A stretch of 64,000 bases of DNA from contig NC_059374.1 of NCBI RefSeq assembly GCF_019703515.2, forward strand, positions 12,181,745 to 12,245,744, given 5' to 3'. This document shows, piece after piece, positions 20,040-31,022 of the stretch. The notes under the pieces are model-generated. The model had not been told where the DNA came from, did not search any database, and saw only the letters and a list, made by a program, of their open reading frames with translations. The first letter of the stretch is position 1, and every line of letters starts with the position of its first letter. The stretch comes from Myxocyprinus asiaticus. Lineage: Eukaryota > Chordata > Actinopteri > Cypriniformes > Catostomidae. A program made the position numbers and the translations under genes.

Positions 20040-20821
20040 AACCCCCCCCCTTTTCTGGAGAGGAGCCGCTGCCCTTTCGGCCGACCCAGTGCCGGATGGT
20101 TTTCCCCGCCTCTGTGAATCCGGAACAGCTCTAGGGATAGGAGAGGGGGAGGGAGGAGTGAGAGAGAATGAGAGCGAGAAAGAGCAAGAGAGAGGGGGAG
20201 AGAGAGAAAGAGATGGAGAGAGAGAGAGAGAGAGAGGGAGAGAAAAAAACTTGTCGGCTCCCGGACACGCCGCCCACTTGGTCCTCAGCCAGCTGGTCCA
20301 CCTCCATCCCCGATGCCAGGCGATGGCACTGGTCTCGCTCAGCCAACCCTTTCGGTAGCCTGCTGACGAACCCGTTGCGTCTCACCAGATCATGTATCCT
20401 TGGCACCGCGTTCTTGAGCCAGCAGCGAGGACTCCAGGACAGTGTGATCCTCCTCCAATTTTCCCGGGTTTCGGCACCAGTGTAAGGCAGTTCTTGGAAA
20501 AGGAGAATGCTGGAGCCCACTTGACAAACACATAGACATTATTGTATCGCACACAATAAGGCTGCTTTTCAGCAGTACACAAAAGGTTTGGTTTTCAGCT
20601 TCACTACACATACTCTCTGTTGGTTTTTCAGCTCAACACTACACAGCTTCATTGAGTCTCTCTCTTTCCCTGTGTCTCTCCCCAACTGCAGCTCTCACTG
20701 CAGCTTTATCTCTTGCCCATTAACGCTGTAATCAGCCACAGCTGGGCAAGATAATCCGCTGCAGGTGTGCAATGCGGCCTCGCTCCGCATAGTCGCCGCT
20801 CGGCCTGCCCCGCTCTCCACA
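20040..20821 (-). mobile_element. LTR retrotransposon remnant inside the 70-bp array
   Basis: On the minus strand: an LTR (20821 to 20481, TGTGGAGAGCGGGG ... GCCTTACA), one base, then an 18-base primer-binding site TGGTGCCGAAACCCGGGA (20479-20462) beginning TGG as a match to tRNA 3'-CCA, then about 420 bp of internal sequence ending in a G-run (20041-20050). No second LTR follows and no gag or pol motif was recognised, so the element is cut off soon after its leader. The LTR belongs to the family of the solo LTR at 8668-9016. Confidence 0.75.
20157..20248 (+). repeat. (GA)n-rich purine tract
   Basis: An imperfect GAGAGA/GAGAAAGAG tract inside the LTR remnant. The repetitive Ser/Leu/Phe open frames across it on both strands are not genes. 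Confidence 0.85.
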
Positions 20822-21066
20822 GTGTAATACCTTTGCCAAAAGATAAACAACTTTCTGTGGATGAGCCCTATGATAAGGGCAAATGATGCTTGTGAAATGC
20901 CATTTGCAGAAGGATAAACAACATTTACTTTTGAGCCCTACAATGAGGGTGAATATTTTTTGTGCAATACCCTTGTCAAAAGATATACAAAGTTCTGTGT
21001 TTGAGCCCTACAATGAGGGTGAGTATTGTTTATGCAATACCCCTGCACAGATAAACAATGATTTGC
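20822..21066 (+). repeat. 70-bp tandem array, right part
   Basis: GAGCCCTA recurs at 20863, 20933 and 21003 at a 70-bp period, with the same GATAAACAAC and TGCAATACCC words as the left part. The first unit is entered in the middle (TGTAATACCTTTGCC), so the LTR insertion removed part of one unit. The last unit runs into the LINE region near 21070. Confidence 0.85.
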
Positions 21067-21151
21067 TATGTGAAGAGAATTAAATGCTTTATTTGAAATC
21101 TTAGACACCAGCTCGCTGGTCAAGCTCCGTCAACGTGGCTTTCGAACAGCA

Positions 21152-21450
21152 TTGCTGACTATTCATCTAGTGAAGCTCTGCTCTCTTCGTAACAAAACGG
21201 ACAAAGTACATCTCCTCACCCATACAAACAAGGACTTTTCAAACTCTGCTGCCATGTGCTTCACAGAAACCTGGCTGAGTGAAGCCATTCCGGACAATAC
21301 GTTTCATCTGCCAGGCTTTCAGCTGTTCAGAGCGGATCGCATTGCAGGGTTAACGGGGAAGACAAGAGGTGTTGGAACATGCTTTTACATCAGTGAAAGT
21401 TGTTGTACAGATGTAACAACGTTGAAGAAGATGTGCTGTCCAAATTTGTA
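21152..21450 (+). pseudogene. LINE endonuclease N-terminal part
   Basis: A 99-codon frame with the endonuclease strand FSNSAAMCFTETWL (the catalytic Glu in ETWL), then the loop DNTFHLPGFQLFRADR and GVGTCFYIS, the usual order in the Rex1 group. It stops at 21451. Similar sequence continues in other frames to the Tc1 insertion (VYIPPQACINAA) and beyond it from 23237 (LHYIKGCIS, then the KPWFTAKLRQLHQAKEDAYR block near 23505-23570). Confidence 0.7.
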
Positions 21451-21646
21451 AGTGCACTTTATCAACTGTAAGTCTTTCTACTCGCCGAGGGAGTTTTCCT
21501 AGTTTATTCTGGTGATTGTTTATATTCCTCCACAAGCGTGCATTAACGCAGCACTGCAACAATTGGCTGATCAGATCACTTATTATTCTCTGTGATTTTA
21601 ACAAAGCCAGCCTCACCAGAGACAGAAATATACTGGATCACTGCTA

Positions 21647-23234
21647 CAACCCCTGGCAAAAAATATGGAATCACCACACTTAGAGGATGTTCACCCAGCT
21701 TTTTTACTTCGTAGCAAATAAACGAATCACAGATATGACACAAAACAATTTTTGTTTAATAGCTGAACATTCTGGCTTCGTGAAACATCCCTAAAACATT
21801 AATGGCATATTTTTTTCCAGATCAAGTAGAGGAAAAATGATAAAATCACTCAATGTTGAGGAGAAAGTTATGGAATCATCAACAAAAAAAATCACAATTA
21901 GTACTTTGTTGCTCCTCCTCTGGCTTTTATGACGGCCTGAATTCTTTGAGGCATGGACTTCACTAATAAAAAACAATATTCTCCATCGAGCTGGTTCCAG
22001 TTTTCTCGAATAGCGGTTGACAGATTATCTTTGCAGGATGGAGCCTTGTCATGGACCAATTTTTTCAATTTCCAACATAAATCTTCAATCAGATTGAGAT
22101 CCGGACTGTTTGCTGGCCATGTCATTGAGTTGATATGCCTTCCCTGAAGAAAAGCTTTAACACTCTTTGCTCTGTGGCAAGATACATTATCATCCTGAAA
22201 AATGACTTAATCATCACTAAACCTATTTTCTATCAATGGAATGAGAAAAGTGTCCAAAATTTCAATGTACACCTGTGCATTGATGGTTGAGGTAATGATT
22301 GCCATCTTCCCTGGTCCTTTAAACTGACATGCAACCCCATATCATAAATTACTTGGGAAATGTTATTGTTTTCTTAAGGCAGTCATCTTTATATGTTTCA
22401 TTAGAATGGCACCAGACAAAAGTTCCAGAATTATCGCCTTGGCCAATGCAGATTCGTGATTCATCACTGAATATCACTTTCATCCAATCATCCACACTCC
22501 ATGATTGCATCTCTTTAGCCCACTGTAGCCTTGTTTTCTTCTGTTTAGGTGTTAGTGCTAGTTTTCGTTTGGCTTTTCTATATGTAAATCCCATTTCATT
22601 CAGCCGTTTTCTTACAGTTATGTCACAAACATTGACTCCTGTTCCCGCCCATTTGTTTTGTTGTGTATTTTCTATTTTCAAAGCATATTGCTTTGAGTTT
22701 TTTTCATGACGCTTTGTCATCTGCCATTTTGTTTATACTTGCACCAAATTTTATACACAGCTGACTGGGAACAGCCAAATTTTGCCACACTCCGTGTTGG
22801 ATTTCCTTCTTGAAGGAGTTTTATAATCCTTTCCGTTGTTTCAATTAACAACTCGCTTGTTGGGGCCATGTTTCCTTTCAACAGCCCCAACAGCTCGTTA
22901 AGGTCTGTGAGCATTCTCTTTTAACTGCAAACTAATTAGCATTTTTAGACTTGTGCTGGTATTTGTTTTAGAAATGCAAATTACAATGTGATTCTATATT
23001 TTCTTCATCAACATTGAGTGATTCCATAATTTTTTTCCTCTACTTGATCTGGAAAAAAAAATGCCATTAATTAAAATAATGTAATATAATTTGTTTGAGG
23101 AAAGTTTCACGAAGCCAGAATGTTCAGCTATTAAATTTTTGTGTGTGTGTCATATCTGTGATTTGTTTATTTGCTATGAAGTAAAAAACTGGGTGAACTA
23201 AGTCTGTTGATTCCATAATTTTTGCCTGGGGTTG
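21647..23234 (-). mobile_element. Tc1-like DNA transposon, 1588 bp
   Basis: The ends CAACCCCTGGCAAAAAATAT and ATAATTTTTGCCTGGGGTTG are inverted and flanked by TA at 21645-21646 and 23235-23236, the Tc1/mariner target. The TIRs are long, about 240 bp (21647-21885 and 22990-23234), with an inner direct motif CAATGTTGAGGAGAAAG / TTCATCAACATTGAGTG. Excision of the element plus one TA restores the LINE sequence CTGCTACACTACATTAAAGG. Confidence 0.92.
21898..22914 (-). pseudogene. Tc1-like transposase with internal stops
   Basis: The N-terminal frame (22914-22717) gives the first helix-turn-helix (ELLIETTERIIKLLQEGNPT, then SQSAVYKIWCKYKQ). After a stop, 22720-22349 holds the second DNA-binding part (ITVRKRLNEMGFTYRKAKRK) and the first catalytic Asp in VIFSDESRI. 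The middle region is interrupted. The last frame (22125-21898) has WPANSPDLNLIEDLCWKL, with the final catalytic Glu of the DD34E triad. At least two stops separate these parts, so the protein is not made, though the catalytic Asp and Glu at the two ends survive. Confidence 0.85.
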
Positions 23235-23614
23235 TACACTACATTAAAGGATGCATATCGCTCTGTCCTTTGAGCAGCTTTGTGACTCTCTGATCACTGT
23301 CTCGTTCATCTTCTTTCAACCTATATTGCACAAACTTAAATCAGCTAAACCTGTAGTAAAGACTGTAAAAACTGATTGGAGTGTTTTTGAGGCTGCAGAC
23401 ACCAATCTGGACGAGCTCACAGATACTGTGACATCATATATCAGTTTCTGAGAGGATATATGCATCCCTACTAGGACTTATTTAACATAAAGCAATGACA
23501 AACCATGGTTTACAGCAAAACTCAGGCAGCTTCATCAGGCCAAAGAGGATGCTTACAGAAGTGGGGATAAAATAGTGTACTATCAGGCCAGAAACACACT
23601 GACAAAAGGGATTA

Positions 23615-24251
23615 TGCCAGTTCACACATCCTCTGTGAGCGTGGCGTGAGCAAGGCGTCAGAGGCACGTGAGAAACAGAAACGCCTCTGCGCAGGAAATA
23701 CAGTTATCTATGGAGTCCTATGCCAAATAATTTCCTAAATAAGGTTGTAATAAGCTACGGTTATTGCTGCTTCAAGGACAACAGCGGGCAGTCACTTGCA
23801 CTTCATCGTTATCAGCACACTTGGTTGTGATTGGTTAATGTTGAGTCTAAACTGTACACCTATACACAGAAAGGCAAAAGGTCCGGCAGTTTATTAATTC
23901 TTTATTTATTTTATTGAGTTTACTTGCATGCAGACATATACATTTTAGTGTACTATAGGTTCGGTTTGAATCATTTTGATTTGCTTTTATGTCTTTTCAG
24001 TAATCTCCTGATTATTTTAGTGTTGTACTGCACCTTGAGCCACTGAGCTCAGCGTGAGCTGCACGGCAAAAATAGGATCAATGCCAAAACTATCCGCTCA
24101 CTGCTGCATGTGGGACGCATCTGGGACGCTTCACCTCGCGACTCACATTTGCAGTGTAAATGCTGTCATCTGTTAATATGGATGCTGAACAGAAAATGCG
24201 CCACTCACACCTTGCTCATGCCTCGCTCACGGAGGATGTGTGAACCCAGTG
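23615..24251. mobile_element. Harbinger-like MITE with TTA duplication
   Basis: 637 bp, inserted in the LINE between GGGATTA and TTAGAATGG. TTA is duplicated at 23612-23614 and 24252-24254, the 3-bp target typical of PIF/Harbinger elements. The inverted ends are GTTCACACATCCTCTGTGAG and CTCACGGAGGATGTGTGAAC. Inner sequence includes GCGTGAGCAAGGCGTCAGAG and its inverse. No transposase. Confidence 0.82.
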
Positions 24252-24254
24252 TTA

Positions 24255-25914
24255 GAATGGCTAAAAGAAGCTACTCTGAGAAGCTGTAAAACAAGTTTTC
24301 AGCTAATGACCCTGCATCATTGTGGAGAGGCCTGAACTACATTACAAACTACAAGACACCATCCCCCAACACTGTAGGGAATCAACAATTGGCTGACAAC
24401 CTGAACGTGTTTTACTGTAGATTTGAAAAGCCCAGCCTCACACCCTACACCCAATCTAACCTTCACTTCACACAAACATCAACACCTCCTGTGACTCCCC
24501 TCCCCTCCCCCCTCCTGCTATTCAACCTGCACTTAAGATCTGTGAAGAGGATGTGTGCCGGGTCTTCCGGAAACAAAAGACAAGGAAATCACAGGGCCCA
24601 GACGGTGTTTCACTCACTTGTCTAAAATCCTGTGCTGACCAGCTGGCCAGCATCTTCACACAGATCTTCAACAGATCACTGGAGCAGTGTGAAATTCCCT
24701 GCTGCTTTAAATGCTCCATCATCATCCCTTTCCCAAAGAAACCAAAAATCACAGGACTTAATAACTACAGACCCATCGCTCTGACGTCTGTGTTCATGAA
24801 GTAATTTGAGAGACTGGTGTTGGCCCACCTGAAGGACATCACTGGACCCTTTCTGGATGCCCTTCAATTTGCTTATCGAGCAAACATGTCTGTGGATAAT
24901 GTAGTCAACATGGGATTGCATCATATTCTGCAATATCTGGAAAGACCAGGGACATATGTAAGGATCCATTTTGTGGACTTCATTTCAGCTTTCAACACCA
25001 TCATCCCAGCTATTTTTCAGACTAAGTTAAACTAACTCTCTGTTCCCACCTCTATCTGTCAGTGGATCACCAGCTTTCTGACAGATAGGCAGCAGTTAGT
25101 GAGAGGGAAAATTCACTTCCAGCACCTGTACGATCAGCACTGGTGTCCCCCAGGGATGTGTGCTCTCCCCACTACACTTCTCCCTGTACACAAATGACTG
25201 CACCACTAAGTCCCCTCTGACAAGCTCCTGAAGTTTGCATATGACCCTACTGTCACTGGCCTCATCCAGGATGATGATGAGTCTGCATACAGAAGGGAGG
25301 TCAAACAGCTGGCTGTCTGGTGCAGTCAAAACAACCTGGAGCTGAACATGCTCAAAACAGTGGAGATGATAGTGGACTTTAAGAGGAACACCCCGCTCAC
25401 CATTCTGAACAGTGCTGTGGCAGCAGTGGAGTCATTCAGGTTCCTGGGCACTACCATCTCACAGGACCTGAAGTGGGAGACCCATATTGACTCCATTGTG
25501 AAAAAGGCCCAGCAAAGGTTGTACTTCCTTTGCCAGTTGAGGAAGTTCAACCTGCCATAGGTGCTGCTGATACAGTTCTACTCAGCAGTCATTGAGTCTG
25601 TCCTCTGCACTTCAATAACTGTCTGGTTTGGTTCAGCTACAAAATCAGACATCAGAAGACTGCAAAGGACAGTTTGGACTGCTGAGCAAATTATTGATTG
25701 CCCCCTGCCCTCCCTTCAAGAACTGTACACTTCCAAAGTGAGGAAAAGTGTTGTAAAAATCACCCTGGATCCCACTCGCCCAGCCCTCTACCTTTCTGAA
25801 CTGTTGCCATCTGGCTGGCGCTACAGAGCGCTGAACACCAGGACCATCTGGCACAAGAACAGTAATTTTCGCTCAGGCCATCCATTTCATGAACAGTTTA
25901 AACTGGCCCATTGA
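24255..25914 (+). pseudogene. LINE reverse transcriptase, broken frames
   Basis: Ordered fragments: KRSYSEKL and SASLWRGL-type linker (24260-24350), FRKQKTRKSQGPDGVSLTCL (24560-24625), PKITGLNNYRPIALTSVF, DALQFAYRANMSVDNVVNMG, motif A FVDFISAFNTI (24973-25005), a damaged B block (around 25140, GVPQGCVLSPL-like after a frameshift), C box around FAYDPT (FADD lost, about 25235), then NNLELNMLKTVEMIVDFKRN, SFRFLGTTISQDLKWETH and a C-terminal part to 25914. There are stops at about 24802 and 25033. It matches the minus-strand copy at 9259-10137 block for block. Confidence 0.85.
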
Positions 25915-26036
25915 GCAGTAATTATATGCAATACACAGCTTAGTCTATTTATATTTATCCAACATATCCTACCTCTTCTGCCATTACATTCCCTTGCACT
26001 ATCTGTATAGATGGTGTATTTGTACATATGTTTATA

Positions 26037-26039
<3 letters not shown>

Positions 26040-26073
<34 letters not shown>
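26040..26073. repeat. (AT)n microsatellite
   Basis: About 34 bp of AT repeat within the LINE 3' UTR. It supplied the TA target for the Tc1 element that follows directly. Confidence 0.95.
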
Positions 26074-26076
<3 letters not shown>

Positions 26077-27310
26077 TGCTGGCCAAAAGTTTGGAATAAT
26101 GTACAGATTTGCTGTTTCGGAAGGAAATTAGTACTTTAATTCACCAAAGTGGCATTCAACTGATCAAAAAGTATAGTAACGACATTACTGATGTAAAAAA
26201 CAGCACCATCACTATTTGAAAAAAGTCATTTTTTATCAAATCTAGACAGGCCACATTTCCAGCAGCCATCACTCCAGCACCTTATCCTTGAGTAATCATG
26301 CTAAATTGTTAATTTGGTACTAGAAAATCACTTGCCATTATATCAAACACAGGTGAAAGCTATTTGGTTTGTTAAATGAAGCCTAACATTGGCTTTGTGT
26401 TTGTTTTTGAGTTGCCACAGTATGCAATAGACTGGCATGTCTTAAGATCAATATTAGGTCAAAAATGTCAAAAAAGAAACAGCTTTCTCTAGAAACTCGT
26501 CAGTCAATCATTGTTTTGAGGAATGAAGACTATACAATGCTTGAAATTGCCAAAAAACTGAAGATTTCATACAAAGGTGTACACTACAGTCTTCAAAGAC
26601 AAAGGGCAACTGGCTCTAACAAGGACAGAAAGAGATGTGGAAGACCAGATGTACAACTAAACAAGAGGATAAGTATATCAGAGTCTCTAGTTTGAGAAAT
26701 AGATGCCTCACATGTCCTCAGCTGACAGCTTCATTGAATTCTACCTCATCAACACCAGTTTCATGTACAACATTAAAGAGAAGACTTAGGGGTGCCGGCC
26801 TTATGGGAAGAATTGCAAAAAGCCCCTTTTGAAACAGAAATCAAAAAGAAAAGGTTAGAGTGGGCAAAGAAACACAGACATTGGACAACAGATAATTGGA
26901 AAAGAGTGTTATGGATCTTAACCCCATTGAGCTTTTGTGTGATCAGCTAGACTGTAAGGTGTGTAAGAAGTGCCCAACAAGACAGCCATATCTATGGCAA
27001 GTGCTACAGGAAGCGTGGGGTGAAATGTCACCTGAGTATCTGGACAAACTGACAGCTAGAATGCCAAGGATCTGCAAAGCTGTCATTGCTGCATGTGGAG
27101 AATTTTTTGATGAGAACTAGAACTAGAAAAGTAGTTTAAGAAGTTTTGGAGAAAAAAATCAAATTTTAATAGTAATTTTTCATGTTATTAATGTCTTGAC
27201 TATACATTGTGATCAGTTGAATGGCACTTTGGTGAATAAAAGTAACCAAACCAATTTCTTCCCATTAGAGCAAAATCTGTACATTATTACAAACTTTTTG
27301 GCTGTCAGTG
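26074..27310 (+). mobile_element. Tc1-like DNA transposon in the LINE 3' UTR
   Basis: CACTGCTGGCCAAAAGTTTG at the left and CAAACTTTTTGGCTGTCAGTG at the right are inverted ends lying within TA repeats. The subterminal CACCAAAGTGGCATTCAACT and AGTTGAATGGCACTTTGGTG also pair. It belongs to the same family as the element split by the DIRS (11790-12066 with 17254-17630). Beyond 27310 the LINE tail resumes. Confidence 0.9.
26465..27120 (+). pseudogene. Tc1-like transposase, catalytic core deleted
   Basis: It opens MSKKKQLSLETRQSIIVLRN with helix-turn-helix YTMLEIAKKLKISYKGVHYS (residues about 25-44), then SNKDRKRCGRP (AT-hook-like GRP). A stop after about 76 codons changes the frame (KRRLRGAGLMGRIAKSPF). 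A third frame (26896-27120) begins close to DLNPIELLCDQLDCKV, the end of the DDE domain with its Glu, and runs to the C-terminus. The segment holding the first two catalytic Asp residues is missing between about 26890 and 26910. Confidence 0.85.
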
Positions 27311-27502
27311 TATATTTATATTTTGTCTTATTGTGTGTCTCTATATATACTTATATTTTCTATCCGCTTTTTATTTTTATTCTATTTATTTATTATCTCT
27401 ATCTTGTTGTTGTATTGTTTGTGCACCGGAAGCTTCTGTCACCAAGACAGATTCTTTGTATGTGTAAGCATACTTGGCAATAAAGCTCATTCTGATTCTG
27501 AT

Positions 27503-29240
27503 TTGTGAACTAGAGCATCCAAGCCCAGTGGAGCATGTTTCATGAAGTACCAGAGGTGACAGTGCGTGGTCTATGGGAGGCAAACAGTTTCACCTGTGCT
27601 TTCCCGAATACCTCCCAAATCCTCTGAACTAACGGCCTGGCACCCTGACACAAAAGTAAATCTGCTCTGCAGTTCAGGTGGCTGAACACGTGCACCACAC
27701 ATATTGACAGGAGAAACGACTCACTTCAAAGGAATATTCGGTGCACCAGATTCAACATTGGGGATGACCGCACTCCTCCTTTGCGATTTATATATGCCAC
27801 AACAGCTGTGTTGTCCAGGTGGATCAGAATGTGAAAAGGTACACAAGGTTCTAAGAGCCAGTGGGATTGCAAGCACTTTCAAGCAATTTATATGCCATGC
27901 AGTTTGCACACCTATCCTGTTGCCGAATGCTGGATGATCATCGCACAGGGCTCCCCATCCTGTGTTGGACACATCTGTTGTGACAACTTTGCATATTACT
28001 ATTTGGCGGAGCAAAATTCCCTTCAGATAAAACTTGGGCATCCTTCAAATAGTGAGCATGGCTCAACAGTGACACATCATTAGGAGGCGAAGGCAACCGT
28101 GTTGTCTAGCGTGATGAAGGACCTTTTAGTTAAGCTAACACTGGATAGGTCTTATCTTTAACAAGACTTATGGGGTGATGGAGGCTGCTTCAGCCATATA
28201 TTCTAGTGCTTGTTGGAGCCAACGCAGCGGTAAGGCTATCCCCAGCTTGAAACTCATCAAGCATAAGAGGATAGACTAAATGCATTTGTCAGTCAAACAT
28301 GCTGACATGGTTACTGAGTTTCATTCCTAAGAAATAAACTTGCTGAATAGGTACCAACAAACTATTTGCCCAATTGACTCTGATGCCCAACTGTTCAAAA
28401 TGCGTGAGCAACAGGTTTCGTAAATGTGCGAGAAGCCAGGGACAACCCAAAGTATGGAATTCTGTTCCCTCGAGGGTGAATCTTAAAAATGGTCAGTGGC
28501 AATTTGTACATTAAAGTACGAGTCTTTCAGGTCAATTGACACAAACCAGTGCAGAGGGAGGACAAGAGACAAACTTGTTTCTGGTCACAATCTCTGAAAG
28601 TAGACTTCCTGAGTGTACAACTCAAATGCCTTAAGTCTAGAATGGGCCACAGTCCACTGCTCTTTTTGGCGATAAGATAATAATGGCTGTAAAAGCCTTT
28701 TTGCTCTTTGCCACTTGGTACACATTCTGTTGCATCTTTGGCAAGGAGACTGTACTTCAGAGCATAGAATTAGCATGTCCTGCACCGACACAGTGGAGGA
28801 GAGTACACAGTTGAAGCGAGACACTTGGAGACTGCATCATGCATCCAGGTATGCGTGTAAGAGGCCAGTAAGGGCAATCTTCCTTTTAGGCCCAGACCAC
28901 TGGGGCATCACCTGTGGCTCTGTCTCTACTCTTTGGGGAGGAACAGGAGTGACGTTGGCACTCTGTTGTGCTGGCCACTGCCCTAAAGAAAGCGTGAGTG
29001 AACTGGTTAAGCTACGGCACCATCCCACCTTAGCAGGTTTTATTTGTATGCCAGCAATTGCTTTTTAGATGACTGGAACCTCTCATTGAAGGCATTAATA
29101 GCTTCACCAAAAAGGCTGTCAATAGGGTTTCCAACTTTCTACCAGCCAAATACAGGACATTCCATGAGACACTCTGCAGTGGTTAAAGAGGTCCACCTAG
29201 AGCTTGTTTTCATAGAAAAACAATTAAAAAACAGCATGGA
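27503..29240 (-). pseudogene. Decayed DIRS copy: RT and RNase H part
   Basis: On the minus strand near 28690-28590 the sequence reads GFYSHYYLIAKKSSG, PILDLRHL and TLRKSTFR. Around 28450 it reads FGLSLASRTFTKPVAHAF and then jumps to LGIRVNWANSLLVPIQQVYF, so the YLDD box is deleted. RNase H follows at 28041-27721: VVTTDVSNTGWGALCD with the first Asp, HINCLKVLAIPLAL with the Glu position read as Lys. It ends where the Rex1 LINE tail starts. No tyrosine recombinase is seen. Many stops. Confidence 0.75.
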
Positions 29241-29639
29241 CTGACGCAAAAAATGTGTTCGTGGTGAAAGCCTCCTAAGACGCTTTAAATGAAAGCTGCT
29301 GTAATACAACAATCAGAAAGAACCACATTTCTAGCAATCTTAACTTTTAATAACTTTTTTTTTAAATAACAAAACTGCAAGCAATGAAGAAAGACCATTT
29401 TTTTCTGTCAAGCGTATTCTTCCCCATAATTAAGCTTAAAGCTTTTTCGTTTTTAAAGCTCAACAAACTGTCTTGCTTGTAGACAATATACAGTATGTCT
29501 AATGTGTTAAAAAATAGTATATATCACAACAACCAAAAAATATTTGGCCTTTCAGGGCCACTGTCTTAGTTCTAATCTAGGTACTGCTTTAAGCAAGCAA
29601 CCATGCATTATAATGGATTTTTATGTAGATTGAGCCTTA

Positions 29640-30990
29640 AAAAATAAATAAGTAAATAATATTTGTATTTAGACCCCCAGTGACCAAGCTAAAGGTGATG
29701 TGGCAAGGAACACAAACTCCATCAGACATTGGTTAATGGAGAAAAATAACCTTGGGGGAAACCAGGCTCACTGTGGGGTTCCATAGTGGCTAAACAGCAT
29801 GAATATAATGCCAGTATTAGTCATTTATGTACAGTACAAGTCAGGATTTAAATGAGTAACTAATTTAATTAAACTAATTAAATGTAAGGGGCCAATGTTT
29901 TAACAAAATGTTGTTGAATGAAAAGTATGATTTATAAATAAAAGTCTTTGAAGTCCATCCGGAATTGACTGTGTAAGTGAAGAAGATGCATTGTCCTTTG
30001 TTATTTGGCTGTTGAAGGCTTTAGTTGGCAATTAATTTATTGTTAATATATTCCATTTTTAAGAGAGTGTAGTCCATCCTTTGACCAAGGTAATGAAGGC
30101 AGAGGTCAGTGAGGTGCATCACAGTTCGACTGGAAGCTTGTGACAGTTCATTTCGGTAAAATCCATCCTAAATCCAAGGTTCAGGCAGTGGCAAGTGAAG
30201 TATCCCATGTCTTAAGGTTGGAGCTGCCATCAGTTCATCCTCTATGAAGTCCATTGTAGTAGACTGAAGTGATGTCTGGCTGGCACAGGCTGCAGTTAGT
30301 TGTCATCACTCAGTGACATGTAGCAGTGGGAGTCAGACATCAGTCAGGACTGGCACTGGACCTAGCAGGCTTTGGTAACCTCAGGACATGTATCCCGAGG
30401 TTGAGACAGGGAGAAAAGTAGAATAATATTAGCGTAGATGCCATTCACTTTAAAGCATATTTATAGAACATGAGAATTGTTTCTGGATCTGGCAGACCTG
30501 ACTAATGCATTATAACTATGAGTTGATGGATAAATTAGGTGTATGCCTTACTGAATAGGTGAGTCTTTAGTCTAGATTTAAACTGAAAAAGTGTTTCTGA
30601 GTCCCGAACAATAAAGAAGACTATTCCATAGTTAAAGAGCCAAATGGGAAAAGGATCTCCCTCCTTTTGTGGAATTTGGTATTCAAGGTATTATTAACAT
30701 GCCAGAATTTTGAGATTGTAGTTAACGTGAAGGAATATAGTGTGATAGAATGTCGGTTAATTACTGTTGAGCTGGACCATTCAAAACTTTGGAAGTAATT
30801 AACAGAATTTTAAAATTAATATGAAATTTAAGAGGTAGCCAATGTAGCAATGATAAAATGGGGCAAATATAATAATATTTCTTGGTTCTAGTCAGCTCTC
30901 TAGCTGCTGCATTTTCAAGCAATTGAAGTTTATTTATGAATATTTTATTTGCACATGTGTGTGAATCTGAAATGGACAAACTGTGTCCTG
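29640..30990 (-). mobile_element. L2-type LINE 3' fragment inside the DIRS remnant
   Basis: A frame at 30979-30761 encodes the reverse-transcriptase end (INKLQLLENAAARELTRTKK, then ICPILSLLHWLPLKFHINFK), typical of L2-type fish LINEs. About 1 kb of non-coding sequence follows on the minus strand to near 29640, including the GTGATGTGGCAAGGAAC block shared with 3455-3665. It separates the gag and RT parts of the older DIRS copy. Confidence 0.65.
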
Positions 30991-31022
30991 TATGGATTTC
31001 ATATGGAGTGCAACTTTGTTCC

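Larger units (their letters stand above)
21090..27502 (+). mobile_element. Rex1/Babar-type LINE with three nested insertions
   Basis: Once the Tc1 (21647-23234), the Harbinger-like MITE (23615-24251) and the second Tc1 (26074-27310) are removed, one LINE can be read in order: part of an apurinic-type endonuclease (21152-21640, 23237-23460), linker, reverse transcriptase (24255-25914), 3' UTR and a tail AATAAAGCTCATTCTGATTC ending in ATTCTG repeats. Several stops and frameshifts are present in both domains, so it is inactive. CR1-group LINEs end in such short repeats. Confidence 0.85.

Noticed and set aside
20131..20520. 129-codon minus-strand ORF in the LTR remnant
   Set aside because: Much of it is the (GA)n tract read as Ser/Leu, and the remainder has no gag motif.
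19745..21066. CRISPR-like array because of regular repeats
   Set aside because: Units are 70-bp head-to-tail copies without unique spacers, in a vertebrate genome; it is a minisatellite.
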